Origin: Bifidobacterium sp. ESL0769
GTDB taxonomy: Bacteria; Actinomycetota; Actinomycetes; Actinomycetales; Bifidobacteriaceae
DNA length: 64,000 nucleotides
Assembly: GCF_029395495.1 (NCBI RefSeq)
Contig: NZ_CP113918.1
Span: 1,364,001-1,428,000 of the forward strand
Direction of reading: 5' to 3'
A model generated the notes under the pieces. It was not told the origin of the DNA. It did no database searches and worked only from the letters and a program-made list of their open reading frames with translations. Numbering within the stretch: position 1 is the first letter of the stretch; the number at the start of each line of letters is the position of its first letter. Positions 48,408 to 58,593 of the stretch are shown here, piece by piece. Position numbers and translations under genes: made by a program.

Positions 48408-49322
48408 TTACACAATTATTGAATTATTGTCGCCATCGGGTGGCAACGGTTGTCCCTCACCAATCGAAACTGGCTGGATCGGCACCTTGCTGGGTGATGA
48501 CGAATCTGTTGCATCATCACCCAAAACTTTGGGAACCGTGGAATCATCAGTCGCGACGTCATCAATCTTTCCGGACGAATCAATATCGCTCTCGATATCA
48601 GTATCAACGTCGCTATCGTCGGCGTTCGACGCTTCACCTGAACTTCCATCCTGTTCAGCCGAGTTGACAGAATCACCGAGACTATCCGTTTGCTCCGACA
48701 CCTTCGAATCCGCATTCTCTTTATCGCCAGATGCGGCATTGTCCGTGTCCGGTTCCGCTTCGGATGTAGTTTCAAACGGGACACCATCACCTTGCCCGGA
48801 AATACCACGGGATTCGAGGAACCCAGGAGCGGTGGGTGAATTGAACCGACGTTCCGCAGCCTCACGTTCGGCCTTTTCCTTGGCTTCGGCCTCGTGCGCT
48901 GCCTTGATATCGGCAAGAACAGTGTCCTTGTCATCGCAGAGCGCACTCAGCAGGCCATGGATAAATGCCGGCGAATCATCGTCAGAAAGGGTTTTCGCCA
49001 ATCCTAACGCTTCATCGATGGCTACCCGATCGGGCACCTCGTCGTTGAACAAGATTTCCCAAGCGGCAATTCGCAGAACATTCCTGTCGACCACGGCCAT
49101 GCGCCGCAGAGGCCATTTGGTGGAGTGATCCTCGAGCGCCCGGTCAATGCCGGCCTGCTCATCAGCCACACCACGGACGATTTGAATGGCGTAATCCGGC
49201 AATGGGGTTTGGGCTCCCGGCTCGGCAATGCGTTCGGCGAGCAATGATGGAATATCCTGCCCCTTCTCATCCGCTTCGTAGAGCGTATTCAGCGCCCGTT
49301 TGCGAGCTGTCGAACGTGCCAT
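48408..49322 (-). CDS. nusB: Transcription antitermination protein NusB with acidic tail
   Basis: 304 residues, about twice the usual length. Residues 1-145 are NusB, which binds boxA RNA with NusE in rRNA antitermination: [64 protein letters not shown]. Residues 150-304 are an Asp/Ser/Glu-rich, low-complexity extension ending NSIIV. Homopolymer-like DNA in the tail can slip, but one frame is open throughout. Between efp and carA, same strand. Confidence 0.94.
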   Translation of the reverse strand: MARSTARKRALNTLYEADEKGQDIPSLLAERIAEPGAQTPLPDYAIQIVRGVADEQAGIDRALEDHSTKWPLRRMAVVDRNVLRIAAWEILFNDEVPDRVAIDEALGLAKTLSDDDSPAFIHGLLSALCDDKDTVLADIKAAHEAEAKEKAEREAAERRFNSPTAPGFLESRGISGQGDGVPFETTSEAEPDTDNAASGDKENADSKVSEQTDSLGDSVNSAEQDGSSGEASNADDSDVDTDIESDIDSSGKIDDVATDDSTVPKVLGDDATDSSSPSKVPIQPVSIGEGQPLPPDGDNNSIIV

Positions 49323-49422
49323 TTAGCCAGTAGCCTCCCAGTGATAGTTTTCGCGAATTACCGCAAGCAAATATGGTATTCCGACTTGGGTGACGTCGTC
49401 GCGCCAAGCCGGAAAAGGAAAA

Positions 49423-49989
49423 TCAGTTGTTTTCGCGTCCGAGGTAGGAACCGTCGCGGGTATCGACCTTGACCATTTCGCCTTCGCCCACGAAAAGCGG
49501 GACCTGAATCTCGGCACCGGTTTCGACGGTGGCGGGCTTGGTACCGGCGTTGGAGCGATTGCCCTGCACGCCCGGCTCAGTTTCAGTGACCTTAAGCACG
49601 ACGGAAGCCGGCAGCTCCACGCTCAGCGGGGTGCCATCATGGAAGCTGACGATGCAATCTGTGCCTTCGAGCAGGAACTTGGCCTGATCGCCGACGAGTT
49701 CCTTAGGAATGCTGACCTGATCGTAGGTGGTCATGTCCATGAAGACGAAGGTGTCGCCTTCCTCATAGGAATACTGCAGCGTACGGTTGTCGACGGTTTC
49801 GAACTCCATTTTCATGCCAGCATTGAACGTCCTGTCGACGATCTTGCCCGAAAGCACGTTCTTGATGGTGGTGCGCACGAAAGCCGGTCCCTTGCCGGGC
49901 TTGACGTGCTGGAATTTCGTGACGGTCCAAAGCTGTCCGTCGAGGTTCAATACCGACCCGTTTTTGATGTCATTGCTAGTTTGTGCCAC
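49423..49989 (-). CDS. efp: Elongation factor P
   Basis: 188 residues, GTG start at 49989 with AAGGTG upstream. Relieves ribosomes stalled on polyproline. Three beta domains; the loop that reaches the peptidyl-transferase centre reads KPGKGPAF, with Lys33 at the tip, the proline-containing actinobacterial form thought to work without lysine modification. The conserved end [16 protein letters not shown] is present. 100 bases upstream of nusB on the same strand. Confidence 0.97.
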   Translation of the reverse strand: MAQTSNDIKNGSVLNLDGQLWTVTKFQHVKPGKGPAFVRTTIKNVLSGKIVDRTFNAGMKMEFETVDNRTLQYSYEEGDTFVFMDMTTYDQVSIPKELVGDQAKFLLEGTDCIVSFHDGTPLSVELPASVVLKVTETEPGVQGNRSNAGTKPATVETGAEIQVPLFVGEGEMVKVDTRDGSYLGRENN

Positions 49990-50114
49990 GTCTCGTCACC
50001 TTAGTCATTTACTTTTCAAACGATTTGCATTCCATAAAATGCCTCAGCAATTATGCCACGGCGTCTGTACAGCTTACAAGCAGTATGTTTCCACAGCTGA
50101 TTACTTACAAATAC

Positions 50115-50151
50115 AGTTGTGCCCCGCACCTTTGCGATGCGGGGCACAACT
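50115..50151 (-). terminator. Terminator of the str operon (after tuf)
   Basis: AGTTGTGCCCCGCA / TGCGGGGCACAACT (14-bp perfect arms, 9-base loop), extended by TTACTTAC / GTAAGTAA outside. Located 32 bases after the tuf stop. T-run is weak. Confidence 0.8.
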
Positions 50152-50182
50152 TGGTAAGTAATCTACAACTTACGCTCTAGAA

Positions 50183-51385
50183 CTACTCGATCACCTTGGT
50201 GACACGGCCTGAGCCGACGGTGTGGCCGCCTTCACGAACTGCGAAGGTCAGGCCCTCCTCCATGGCGACGGGCTGGATCAGCTCGACGGAGAAGGTGGCG
50301 TGATCGCCGGGCTGGACCATCTCGACGCCTTCCGGCAGCGTGATGACGCCGGTGACGTCGGTGGTGCGGAAGTAGAACTGCGGACGATAGTTGGAGAAGA
50401 ACGGCGAATGACGGCCGCCCTCATCCTTCGTCAAGACATAGACTTCGCCCTCGAACTTGTGGTGCGGGGTCACGGTACCGGGCTTGGCCACAACCTGGCC
50501 GCGCTCGACGTCGTCACGGTTGATGCCGCGGAGCAGCAGACCAGTGTTGTCGCCAGCCTCGGCCTCGTCCATCTGCTTGTGGAAGGTCTCGATGGAGGTG
50601 ACGGTGGTGGTCTGGGTCGGACGAAGGCCGACAATCTCTGCCGGAGCGTTGACCGGGATGCGGCCACGCTCGACACGACCGGTTACCACGGTGCCACGGC
50701 CGGAGATGGTGAAGACATCCTCGATAGGCATCAGGAACGGCTTATCAAGGTCGTGGACAGGGGTCGGGATGTAATCGTCGACGGCGTCCATGAGTTCCTT
50801 GATGGTCTGGACCCACTTGTCGTGATCCGGAGCGTCATCGTGCAGGGCGCCATAGGCGGAGGTGCGGATGACCGGGCAGTCACGATCGAAGCCGTTTTCT
50901 TCGAGGAGGTCGCGGACCTCTTCCTCAACGAGCTCGATGAGCTCTTCGTCATCGACCATATCGCACTTGTTGAGCGCAACGAGAATCTTCGGCACGCCTA
51001 CCTGGCGGGCGAGCAGAACGTGCTCGCGAGTCTGAGCCATCGGGCCATCAGTGGCGGCGACGACGAGAATCGCGCCATCCATCTGAGCAGCGCCGGTGAT
51101 CATGTTCTTCACGAAATCGGCGTGGCCGGGGCAATCCACGTGAGCATAGTGGCGCTTGGCCGTCTGATACTCGATGTGGGCGATATTGATGGTGATACCA
51201 CGCTGCTTCTCTTCAGGAGCAGCGTCAATCTGATCGAAGTCATACTCCGGGTTGAGGTCGGGGTACTCTTCGTGCAGCACCTTCGAGATGGCCGCGGTCA
51301 GGGTCGTCTTACCGTGATCAACGTGGCCAATGGTGCCAATGTTAACGTGCGGCTTGGTCCGCTCGTACTTTTCCTTTTCTGCCAT
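50183..51385 (-). CDS. tuf: Elongation factor Tu
   Basis: 400 residues. GTPase that delivers aminoacyl-tRNA to the ribosome. G1 [10 protein letters not shown], effector region [14 protein letters not shown]3 [16 protein letters not shown]4 NKCDMVD, and domains 2 and 3 with the FRTTDVTG and [15 protein letters not shown] ends. ATG with AGGAGG upstream. It follows fusA after a 168-base spacer containing a strong hairpin. Single tuf in the window. Confidence 0.99.
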   Translation of the reverse strand: MAEKEKYERTKPHVNIGTIGHVDHGKTTLTAAISKVLHEEYPDLNPEYDFDQIDAAPEEKQRGITINIAHIEYQTAKRHYAHVDCPGHADFVKNMITGAAQMDGAILVVAATDGPMAQTREHVLLARQVGVPKILVALNKCDMVDDEELIELVEEEVRDLLEENGFDRDCPVIRTSAYGALHDDAPDHDKWVQTIKELMDAVDDYIPTPVHDLDKPFLMPIEDVFTISGRGTVVTGRVERGRIPVNAPAEIVGLRPTQTTTVTSIETFHKQMDEAEAGDNTGLLLRGINRDDVERGQVVAKPGTVTPHHKFEGEVYVLTKDEGGRHSPFFSNYRPQFYFRTTDVTGVITLPEGVEMVQPGDHATFSVELIQPVAMEEGLTFAVREGGHTVGSGRVTKVIE

Positions 51386-51492
51386 TACTTTGTCCTCCTG
51401 GACGTTTCGTAGTTATTCTCGAGCTTTTCGGCCTCGAGATACTCGCTACAGTTTACTGGGTTTCTGGGTTACCTGCCACAAAGTGCCCGAAC

Positions 51493-51526
51493 CCAGTCAG
51501 CGCTAAAAAATTTTAGCGCCGACTGG
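51493..51526. other. Strong hairpin in fusA-tuf spacer
   Basis: CCAGTCAGCGCTAAAA / TTTTAGCGCCGACTGG, 16-bp arms with one mismatch and a 2-base loop. Could be a processing site or attenuator that adjusts tuf relative to fusA. A second small hairpin (CTCGAG / CTCGAG, 51418-51438) lies nearer to tuf. Confidence 0.7.
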
Positions 51527-51553
51527 AGACAGACACGCTTTGGGCGAAGTATT

Positions 51554-53683
51554 TTATTCGCCGCGCTGGGCCTTGATGATCTCCTCGGAGACCGCCTTCG
51601 GCACCTCTGCATACGAATCCATTTGCATGGTGAACATCGCGCGGCCCTGCGTCTTGGAACGCAAGTCACCGATGTAGCCGAACATCTCGCTCAAGGGGAC
51701 CTTTGCCTCGATGACCTTGACGCCAGTGGCGTCCTTCATCTCATTGATGTTGCCACGACGGGAGTTGATGTCGCCCATGACGTCGCCCATGTACTCCTCA
51801 GGGGTACGCACCTCGACGGCCATAATCGGCTCGAGAATGACGGGCTTGGCCTTCGGGGCCGCGGTCTTGAACGCCATGGAACCGGCGATCTTGAATGCGA
51901 GCTCGGAAGAATCGACATCGTGGATCTGACCATCGGTGACGGTCGCCTTGACACCGACCACCGGGAATCCGGCGAGTACGCCGGCTTCCATGGCTTCCTG
52001 CACACCAGCATCGATCGAAGGAATGAATTCCTTGGTGATGTGGCCGCCGGTGACCTCGTTGACGAACTCGTAGTCCTTGCCCTCGGCAGGGTCAATCGGC
52101 TCGAAGTTCATCAAGACCTTTGCGAACTGGCCGGAACCACCCGTCTGCTTCTTGTGGGTGTATTCCTGATTCATGACGGCCTTGCGGATGGTCTCGCGGT
52201 AGGCGACCTGCGGGTTGCCCACGTTGCACTCCACCTTGAACTCACGGCGCATACGGTCGACGATGATGTCGAGCTGCAGCTCGCCCATGCCGGAAATCAG
52301 CGTCTGGCCGCTTTCCTCATCGGTCTTGACCTGGAAGGTCGGATCCTCGTCGGCTAGCTTGGCCAGAGCCAGGCTCATCTTCTCCTGATCGGCCTTGGTC
52401 TTCGGCTCCACGGCGACCTCAATCACCGGGTCCGGGAAGGTCATGGACTCGAGGGAAATCGGGGCATTGTCAGCGCACAGGGTGTCACCGGTGGAAACGT
52501 TCTTCAGACCAACGAGCGTGTAGATGTTGCCGGCTTCGGCAGCGTCAACAGGATTCTCCTTATCGGCATGCATCTGGAAGATCTTGCCGACGCGTTCCTT
52601 CTTGTCCTTCGTGGAATCGAGCACGGTGTCGCCCGGCTTGATGGAGCCGGAATAGACGCGCACGAACACGAGCTTGCCATAGAAGGGGTGGGTCGAAATC
52701 TTGAAGACCAGCGCGGCGAACGGATCGTCCATCGTGGGCTTACGGTCGATCTCCTGGGACTCGTCGCCGGGCTTGAAGCCGACGATGGCGGGAACGTCTT
52801 CAGGGCTCGGCAGGTAATCGACCACTGCGTCGAGCAGCGGCTGAATGCCCTTGTCCTTGAAAGCGGAACCGCAGAGAACCGGGTAGGCCTTGCGCTCGAT
52901 GGTGAGCTTGCGGATGCCTGCGCGAATCTCTTCGTCGCTCATCTCGCCGGACTCGAGGTACTTCTCCATCAGATCATCGTCGGACTCGGCCACCTGGTCG
53001 AGAAGCTCCGAACGATACTGCTCGGCCTTGTCCTTGAGGTCATCAGGGATGTCGACGGTGTCGTAGTGGGCACCGAGATCGGTGGTGACGTCGTTCCAGA
53101 CGTAAGCCTTCATACGAATCAAATCGACCATGCCGATGAAGTCGTTCTCAGCGCCGATCGGCAGCTGAACGACCAGCGGGGTGGCTCCGAGCTTCTTCTT
53201 GATGGTGTCGACGGAATAGTAGAAGTCAGCGCCGAGCTTGTCCATCTTATTGATGAAGCAGATGCGCGGCACGCCGTACTTATCGGCCTGACGCCACACG
53301 GTCTCGCTCTGGGGCTCTACGCCTTCCTTGCCATCGAAGACGGCAACGGCGCCATCGAGCACGCGGAGCGAACGCTCCACCTCGGCCGTGAAGTCCACGT
53401 GGCCGGGGGTGTCGATGATGTTGATCTGGAACTTCTTGTCGGGGTCATGGGTCTGACGGTTCCAGAAGCAGGTGGTCGCAGCAGACTGAATGGTGATGCC
53501 ACGTTCCTTTTCCTGGGCCATGAAGTCCATGGTCGAGGCGCCTTCATGCGTCTCGCCGATCTTGTAGTTCTTACCGGTGTAGTACAGAATACGTTCTGTA
53601 CACGTTGTCTTACCGGCATCAATGTGAGCCATGATGCCGATGTTGCGGACCTCGTTGAGGTCACTGAGCACATCAAGTGCCAT
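51554..53683 (-). CDS. fusA: Elongation factor G
   Basis: 709 residues. GTPase that drives ribosome translocation. GTP site [51 protein letters not shown], then domains II to V ([27 protein letters not shown] and the [17 protein letters not shown] stretch of domain V). Between rpsG (33 bases) and tuf; standard str operon position. Confidence 0.99.
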   Translation of the reverse strand: MALDVLSDLNEVRNIGIMAHIDAGKTTCTERILYYTGKNYKIGETHEGASTMDFMAQEKERGITIQSAATTCFWNRQTHDPDKKFQINIIDTPGHVDFTAEVERSLRVLDGAVAVFDGKEGVEPQSETVWRQADKYGVPRICFINKMDKLGADFYYSVDTIKKKLGATPLVVQLPIGAENDFIGMVDLIRMKAYVWNDVTTDLGAHYDTVDIPDDLKDKAEQYRSELLDQVAESDDDLMEKYLESGEMSDEEIRAGIRKLTIERKAYPVLCGSAFKDKGIQPLLDAVVDYLPSPEDVPAIVGFKPGDESQEIDRKPTMDDPFAALVFKISTHPFYGKLVFVRVYSGSIKPGDTVLDSTKDKKERVGKIFQMHADKENPVDAAEAGNIYTLVGLKNVSTGDTLCADNAPISLESMTFPDPVIEVAVEPKTKADQEKMSLALAKLADEDPTFQVKTDEESGQTLISGMGELQLDIIVDRMRREFKVECNVGNPQVAYRETIRKAVMNQEYTHKKQTGGSGQFAKVLMNFEPIDPAEGKDYEFVNEVTGGHITKEFIPSIDAGVQEAMEAGVLAGFPVVGVKATVTDGQIHDVDSSELAFKIAGSMAFKTAAPKAKPVILEPIMAVEVRTPEEYMGDVMGDINSRRGNINEMKDATGVKVIEAKVPLSEMFGYIGDLRSKTQGRAMFTMQMDSYAEVPKAVSEEIIKAQRGE

Positions 53684-53716
53684 AAATCTATCCTTACCCT
53701 AACTCGTCTGCGAAGA

Positions 53717-54187
53717 TTACCAGCGATAGTGGGCGAAGGCCTTGTTGGCCTCTGCCATCTTGTGCGTGTCCTCGCGGCGCTTCACGGAAGCACCGAGGCC
53801 GTTGGAGGCATCGAGAATCTCGTTGGCGAGACGCTCGGCCATGGTCTTCTCACGACGCTTGCGGGAGAAATCGGTGAGCCAGCGAAGGCTCAGGGCGTTG
53901 GCACGGTTGGGCTTGACCTCGACCGGGACCTGGTAGGTCGCGCCGCCGACACGGCGGGAACGGACCTCGAGGGACGGACGGATGTTGTCGAGCGCGCGCT
54001 TGAGGACGGCGACGGGTTCCTGATCGGTCTTCTCCTTGACCATATCAAGTGCGGAGTAGACGATGTCCTCGGCGATCGACTTCTTGCCGTCGAGCAGGAT
54101 CTTGTTGATGAGCTGAGCGACCACGGTCGAGCCGTAGATCGGATCAGGGAGCAGCTGATGCTTCTTGGATGGTCCTTTACGTGACAT
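53717..54187 (-). CDS. rpsG: 30S ribosomal protein S7
   Basis: 156 residues. Head assembly protein that binds 16S rRNA near the decoding centre. Clear start [20 protein letters not shown], the beta-ribbon [19 protein letters not shown], and the end [15 protein letters not shown]. Only 5 bases from the rpsL stop; second gene of the str operon. Confidence 0.98.
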   Translation of the reverse strand: MSRKGPSKKHQLLPDPIYGSTVVAQLINKILLDGKKSIAEDIVYSALDMVKEKTDQEPVAVLKRALDNIRPSLEVRSRRVGGATYQVPVEVKPNRANALSLRWLTDFSRKRREKTMAERLANEILDASNGLGASVKRREDTHKMAEANKAFAHYRW

Positions 54188-54192
54188 ATCTC

Positions 54193-54564
54193 TTACTTCG
54201 CCTTCTTTGCGCCGTACAGGGAGCGTCCCTGCTTGCGGTCCTTGACACCCTGGGTATCGAGCGCACCGCGCACGATGTGGTAACGCACACCAGGAAGATC
54301 CTTCACACGGCCACCGCGGACGAGCACGATGGAGTGCTCCTGCAGGTTGTGGCCCTCGCCCGGAATGTAGGCGGTAACTTCGATGCCGGAGCTCAGGCGC
54401 ACACGGGCGACCTTACGCAACGCGGAATTCGGCTTCTTCGGTGTAGTGGTATACACACGGGTGCACACGCCGCGACGCAGCGGGCTGCCCTTCAAGGCCA
54501 AAGTCTTGGATTTCTTTGACTTTGCCTTACGTCCTTTGCGGACAAGTTGTTCTATAGTAGGCAA
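54193..54564 (-). CDS. rpsL: 30S ribosomal protein S12
   Basis: 123 residues. Decoding-centre protein; site of streptomycin resistance. [21 protein letters not shown] holds the lysine of the first resistance region, [14 protein letters not shown] the second, with the [10 protein letters not shown] loop between. The start codon is TTG at 54564, preceded by GGAGAACTGAAG; the protein begins exactly where the family does ([12 protein letters not shown]), so this unusual start is well supported. First gene of the operon. Confidence 0.98.
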   Translation of the reverse strand: MPTIEQLVRKGRKAKSKKSKTLALKGSPLRRGVCTRVYTTTPKKPNSALRKVARVRLSSGIEVTAYIPGEGHNLQEHSIVLVRGGRVKDLPGVRYHIVRGALDTQGVKDRKQGRSLYGAKKAK

Positions 54565-55009
54565 CTTCAGTTCTCCGATTCGTTAATCATTATTTCTTGC
54601 GGAGCCGCCTCGCTGCAGCCCCAGTCGACGAATCGAAATGAGACAGCCACAGTCCACCGGCCCGATGGCCCATCGCTCTCCTGCCGCCGCATTGCTGCGC
54701 GCAATCTAGCAAGTTCCGGGATATCCCAGTGCCCACGCCTGTTACATAAGGCATGCCACTGGCACACACAATTAGAAACTATAACATAGCACTTCGGACA
54801 TTTTTATTTACTTTGATAAAAACGGAATCCGTTACCTTATTCGTATCCGTGCCTCTACCCGCTCTAACAAGCTTGATGATTCATCTATGGAAAACATTGC
54901 CGAGATGCATACGAAACTCATTATCGGACAGCAGACGGCAATCTAGGATAAAGAATACGAAGTAGGATGCAACATAACAAGAATTTTCCTGCATGATAGG
55001 TCAAGCAAA
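54565..55009. other. Intergenic region with str operon leader
   Basis: 445 bases without a gene I believe. It must hold the promoter and leader of the minus-strand str operon and the upstream region of the plus-strand aldehyde dehydrogenase. An A/T-rich block at about 54765-54850 is the likely promoter zone; I cannot point to a clear -35/-10 pair. Short frames here show no protein-like signals. Confidence 0.6.
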
Positions 55010-56371
55010 ATGACAGATACCTGCGAAGAGACAGTAACACGATTACACCGTTCGTTCGAAGCCGGAGTCTCGAGACCTCTTGCTTGGCGACGCGAACAAC
55101 TCGGGCGGATGAAACGAATGGTTACAGCGCATCGCAAGGACATCGAACACGCTGTTTATCTTGATCTGGGCAAACCTGCCGCCGAAACCGCGCTGATGGA
55201 AATCAAGCTGGTTTTAGATGAAATCAAGTTCGTCGAACCACGTATCGAACGTTGGAGCAGACGACACCACACGGCTATGCCGCTCTTGATGCAACCGGCG
55301 AGCAGCTGGACGATAGCCGAACCCAAAGGTGTGGTTCTGGTAATTTCACCCTGGAACTACCCGCTGATGCTGAGCCTTGAACCGATGGCCGATGCCATCG
55401 CGGCCGGCAATTGCGTCTGCCTCAAGCCTTCCGAGCTCTCCCCCAATACCAGCGAACTAATGGAACGGTTAATCTACAAATATCTCGACCCACGGGCATT
55501 TGCCGTTGTGCAGGGAGCAGTGCCCGAAACCACTGAACTGCTGAAACAACCATTCGACCATATTTTCTATACCGGTAACGGCAAGGTCGGCTCGATTGTA
55601 ATGGAAGCTGCGGCGAAACAGCTCACGCCGGTCACGCTCGAACTTGGCGGCAAATCCCCCGTGTTCGTGGACGCGAGCGCCAATCTCGATGTCGCCGCCG
55701 GACGTATCGCTTGGGGACGCTTTACCAACGCCGGTCAGACCTGCGTCGCGCCCGATTATGTACTGACCACTCCGGAACTTGTCGAACCGTTGGCAGAGAA
55801 AATTGCAGCGTTCGCACAGAAATTCTTCGGCGACAATCCTGCAAAATCAGCCAGTTACGGACGAATCGTCAATACCAAGCAATTCGATAGACTTGCCAGA
55901 TTGCTGCCAGCCGACGGAAAAGCTTTCAGCGGTGGAGAAACGAACCGTGAGCTCCTTTATATCGCTCCGACAATTCTCACCGACGTCCGGCCCGACGATC
56001 CGGTGATGCAAGAGGAAATCTTTGGCCCGATTCTGCCGATTCTCGCCGTTCACAATGCCCACGAAGCCGTAACATTTATCAACAAACGCCCGAAACCCTT
56101 GGCGTTGTATGTCTTCACGCGTTCCAAATCAACTCGTCTGCTTTTCGAACGCCATACCAGTTCCGGCGCGCTGGGCTTCAACCTACCACTCGGCCACCTG
56201 CTTTCCAGCCGCCTTCCCTTCGGCGGCATCGGTGCCTCCGGCATGGGCTCCTATCACGGCAAGTCCGGCTTCCTCGAGTTCAGCCACGTCAAAACCGTGA
56301 CAAGCAAGCCCATGTTCCCAGACACCTTGAGGTTGGCTTATCCCCCATATAGATTGGGAAACAGCCACTAA
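55010..56371 (+). CDS. Aldehyde dehydrogenase (class 3-like)
   Basis: 453 residues. Oxidises aldehydes with NAD(P). Motifs: [18 protein letters not shown] (Asn116), the cofactor region [37 protein letters not shown] with general base Glu211, and [15 protein letters not shown] with catalytic Cys245. The short length (about 450) and the C-terminal [25 protein letters not shown] fit the ALDH3/fatty-aldehyde type. No ribosome site better than weak purines upstream. Divergent from the str operon; convergent with the potassium channel. Confidence 0.93.
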   Translation: MTDTCEETVTRLHRSFEAGVSRPLAWRREQLGRMKRMVTAHRKDIEHAVYLDLGKPAAETALMEIKLVLDEIKFVEPRIERWSRRHHTAMPLLMQPASSWTIAEPKGVVLVISPWNYPLMLSLEPMADAIAAGNCVCLKPSELSPNTSELMERLIYKYLDPRAFAVVQGAVPETTELLKQPFDHIFYTGNGKVGSIVMEAAAKQLTPVTLELGGKSPVFVDASANLDVAAGRIAWGRFTNAGQTCVAPDYVLTTPELVEPLAEKIAAFAQKFFGDNPAKSASYGRIVNTKQFDRLARLLPADGKAFSGGETNRELLYIAPTILTDVRPDDPVMQEEIFGPILPILAVHNAHEAVTFINKRPKPLALYVFTRSKSTRLLFERHTSSGALGFNLPLGHLLSSRLPFGGIGASGMGSYHGKSGFLEFSHVKTVTSKPMFPDTLRLAYPPYRLGNSH

Positions 56372-56432
56372 TTCAAGAACAGACACCACCGCTGAATCGT
56401 AATCAGCAGCAATCGTAAGACGCTTCTTCTTA

Positions 56433-57167
56433 TTATGAGATGTCCTTTGTAATAGAAGACTGGGTATCTTCCTCCAGCATCCGTTCAATATGCTCGAGAC
56501 GGCTAGATAGCTCATCAATCTGCTTACGGGTTATCTCCGTATTCTTTTCCTCATCTACACTCACCTCATCGACAATCCACGAACCAAATGTTCCTGTGAC
56601 GACGCCAATGATGCCGATACCGGCGACCATGAGAAAGAACGCTATCAATCTTCCGGTCGTAGTGACGGGAGCGTAGTCGCCATATCCTACGGTGGTGATG
56701 GTCACGAAAGTCCACCACAAAGCATCTGGCCACGTTGTAATGGTGGCTCCCGGGGCGTGACGTTCCGCATCGAGGACAGCTAGAGACCCGACGATTATCA
56801 GAAGAACCGCACACGCAACCACATACATGATGATTTTGCCCCGAAGCGCCATGCCACTGGTCTTGTGCAAAGCATTGAGCGCACTAAGAACACGCAGCGC
56901 CCGCAATGGCCTGATAATCGGCAAAACGACAACAGCCAAGTCAAACAGATGCGACTTGAAGAAGTCCCATTTACCGTCCGCTAATATAAGTGAAATTACA
57001 TAGTCAATGGCAAAAAGCAACCAGAGTACATCCATGGTCCATTCCGAAGCAGAGTTCCAGATTCCTGTCGGTTCTGCAAGAATCTGCCATGCGTAAATCA
57101 CAAGAAAGACAACCGAAAGAATCGTCAATGGCCACTCCGTGACCGATTCCCATTTTTGCAATCTCAT
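56433..57167 (-). CDS. Potassium channel (Ion_trans_2) family protein
   Basis: 244 residues from the ATG at 57167 (a GTG at 57185 is possible). Several helices before the pore: about 15-33, 47-66, 80-98 with a basic RPLRALRVL segment like a voltage-sensor S4, then 117-137. Pore helix and selectivity filter WWTFVTITTVGYGDYAP, followed by a last helix (GRLIAFFLMVAGIGIIGVVTGTF). The C-terminus is a charged coiled coil (KQIDELSSRLEHIERMLEE). Probably a six-helix Kv-like tetramer. Confidence 0.92.
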   Translation of the reverse strand: MRLQKWESVTEWPLTILSVVFLVIYAWQILAEPTGIWNSASEWTMDVLWLLFAIDYVISLILADGKWDFFKSHLFDLAVVVLPIIRPLRALRVLSALNALHKTSGMALRGKIIMYVVACAVLLIIVGSLAVLDAERHAPGATITTWPDALWWTFVTITTVGYGDYAPVTTTGRLIAFFLMVAGIGIIGVVTGTFGSWIVDEVSVDEEKNTEITRKQIDELSSRLEHIERMLEEDTQSSITKDIS

Positions 57168-57294
57168 AACGGTAATTCTCTTCACACTACAAGACGTATT
57201 ACATATAGGTTATAGTGAATTGCTTTATCTCCACTTCGCATGACATAGAACAACGAACCTTATACGTCATTGACAATATCCAGTCAGCATCATT

Positions 57295-58218
57295 TCAGAA
57301 GAGCATGGGCTGTTCGGCGACCGATTCGTGGTTAAGGACCTTTTCGATGGCAACGTAACGCGCGGTGAGCCTGTTATGTTCGTCGAACGCCTTTTCGACC
57401 CGCATGACAACCCTGTATATATCGTTGGCACGCAGCACCTCTTTGCCATCAAGCACTTTCTTCTTGAAAGCCTCGTCCTCAAGCGCAACGAATTGCGTTT
57501 TGATACCGTCGGTAACACGCCATTTGCCATTGGGACGGAAAGAGGGGTCAAGCGCCTGCACAACCATTTCCGCAGAGGATTCAGTGGTGTCCTCCTCTTT
57601 TGTGCTGTAGTGAGCAAAACCATCGGCTTCTTCGGAGTCCACATTCTCTGAACCGTGTTCGTTGCGCAACTCGACGGAATCGATACCATCCGTAAGCGCC
57701 GGAGCAGTAGCATCCTTGACAGCTTGCGTGAAGCGTTCGTCGGAGACAAGCGCAAGGGATGTCTTAGTGGCCTTGATCTTGGTTCCGTCTGTAAGTTCTA
57801 CATCGATTTCGCTGAACGCGTCGGCCCCAGGTTTTTCCTCTACTTTCTTAGGCTTACCATGCTTGATAATGCTTTTGAAAAGGCGTACGGCTTTCATGGC
57901 AATGTCAGAGAGCCCATCGACGGCGAGAATTGCAGTCACTGTAGTGCCGGTGAGAACAGCCGGACCTTCCTGCATAATGTGGACAATGAGGTCGACTACG
58001 AACGAGCCTTCTTCCGTCGCCTTTGCATTGAGCTTCACACGTGCCTCAGGAGCCACCTGTTCTTGAACGGCATCGAACATCGCAGAGAACGCAAGAAGGG
58101 CAGGCGCGAGCTGCTTGACATCAATCTCGTGATTGTCCAATGCGGTTCCGTCATATTTAACATAAAATTTCTCTACCGCCTGGACATCATCGTTGGTATT
58201 CTGCTGCGCCTGTTCCAT
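57295..58218 (-). CDS. Hypothetical cytosolic protein
   Basis: 307 residues from the ATG at 58218 (an in-frame start 8 codons earlier exists). Family not recognised. N-terminal KFYVKYDGTALDNHEIDVKQLAPALLAFSAMFDAVQ suggests a compact folded domain; a mildly hydrophobic stretch (AVLTGTTVTAILAVDGLSDIAMK, about 95-117) precedes a basic region, then an acidic linker and a C-terminal part (RPNGKWRVTDGIKTQFVALEDEAF). Similar organisation occurs in phage- or island-borne unknowns. Immediately next to the tRNA-His gene. Confidence 0.7.
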   Translation of the reverse strand: MEQAQQNTNDDVQAVEKFYVKYDGTALDNHEIDVKQLAPALLAFSAMFDAVQEQVAPEARVKLNAKATEEGSFVVDLIVHIMQEGPAVLTGTTVTAILAVDGLSDIAMKAVRLFKSIIKHGKPKKVEEKPGADAFSEIDVELTDGTKIKATKTSLALVSDERFTQAVKDATAPALTDGIDSVELRNEHGSENVDSEEADGFAHYSTKEEDTTESSAEMVVQALDPSFRPNGKWRVTDGIKTQFVALEDEAFKKKVLDGKEVLRANDIYRVVMRVEKAFDEHNRLTARYVAIEKVLNHESVAEQPMLF

Positions 58219-58344
58219 ACAGACGATTGTAACGGCAAGCACGAACGAGGACTATATAAAACGATAGAACGGGCAAGAGAACGATTTCACGGTCGCGTAT
58301 ACCATCGTTACTAATCGTTACTGAAACCCGAAGGTTCAGAAACT

Positions 58345-58374
58345 GAAAATCCCCGGAACATTGATATTCCGGGG
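58345..58374 (-). terminator. Terminator of tRNA-His
   Basis: CCCCGGAA / TTCCGGGG arms with an 8-base loop and T-rich sequence on the minus strand after the stem. Confidence 0.85.
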
Positions 58375-58379
58375 AGTGA

Positions 58380-58456
58380 TGGGGTGGCCAACGCGGTTCG
58401 AACGCGCGACCTTCTGAACCACAATCAGATGCTCTACCTGCTGAGCTATGGCCACC
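58380..58456 (-). tRNA. tRNA-His (GUG)
   Basis: 77 bases including the encoded 3' CCA. Minus strand: the extra G at -1, acceptor GTGGCCA paired with TGGCCAC, discriminator C, D arm TAGCTCAGCAGGTAGAG, anticodon loop TTGTGGT (anticodon GTG) closed by TCTGA/TCAGA, and T loop GTTCGAACC. The G-1:C73 pair is diagnostic of tRNA-His. Confidence 0.96.
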
Positions 58457-58593
58457 ATCGAAGTGTGAAACCGACCGACTCGATAAGCCGAATCAACATC
58501 CGCACAACAGATAAGAACTATACATGATTCTCTTGACCTTGGGCAACCGGCGCGTCGCAAATATCCCAAACGAAGAAAATCAACTCCGTTCCG

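Noticed and set aside
50222..51412. 396-codon frame antisense to tuf
   Set aside because: EF-Tu is certain on the other strand; the antisense protein is His/Asp/Gly-rich and domainless.
52568..54184. 538-codon frame antisense to fusA and rpsG
   Set aside because: EF-G and S7 are certain; the antisense frame is a codon-bias shadow.
54547..54789. Small plus-strand frame upstream of the aldehyde dehydrogenase
   Set aside because: No ribosome site or protein-like pattern; overlaps the rpsL leader.
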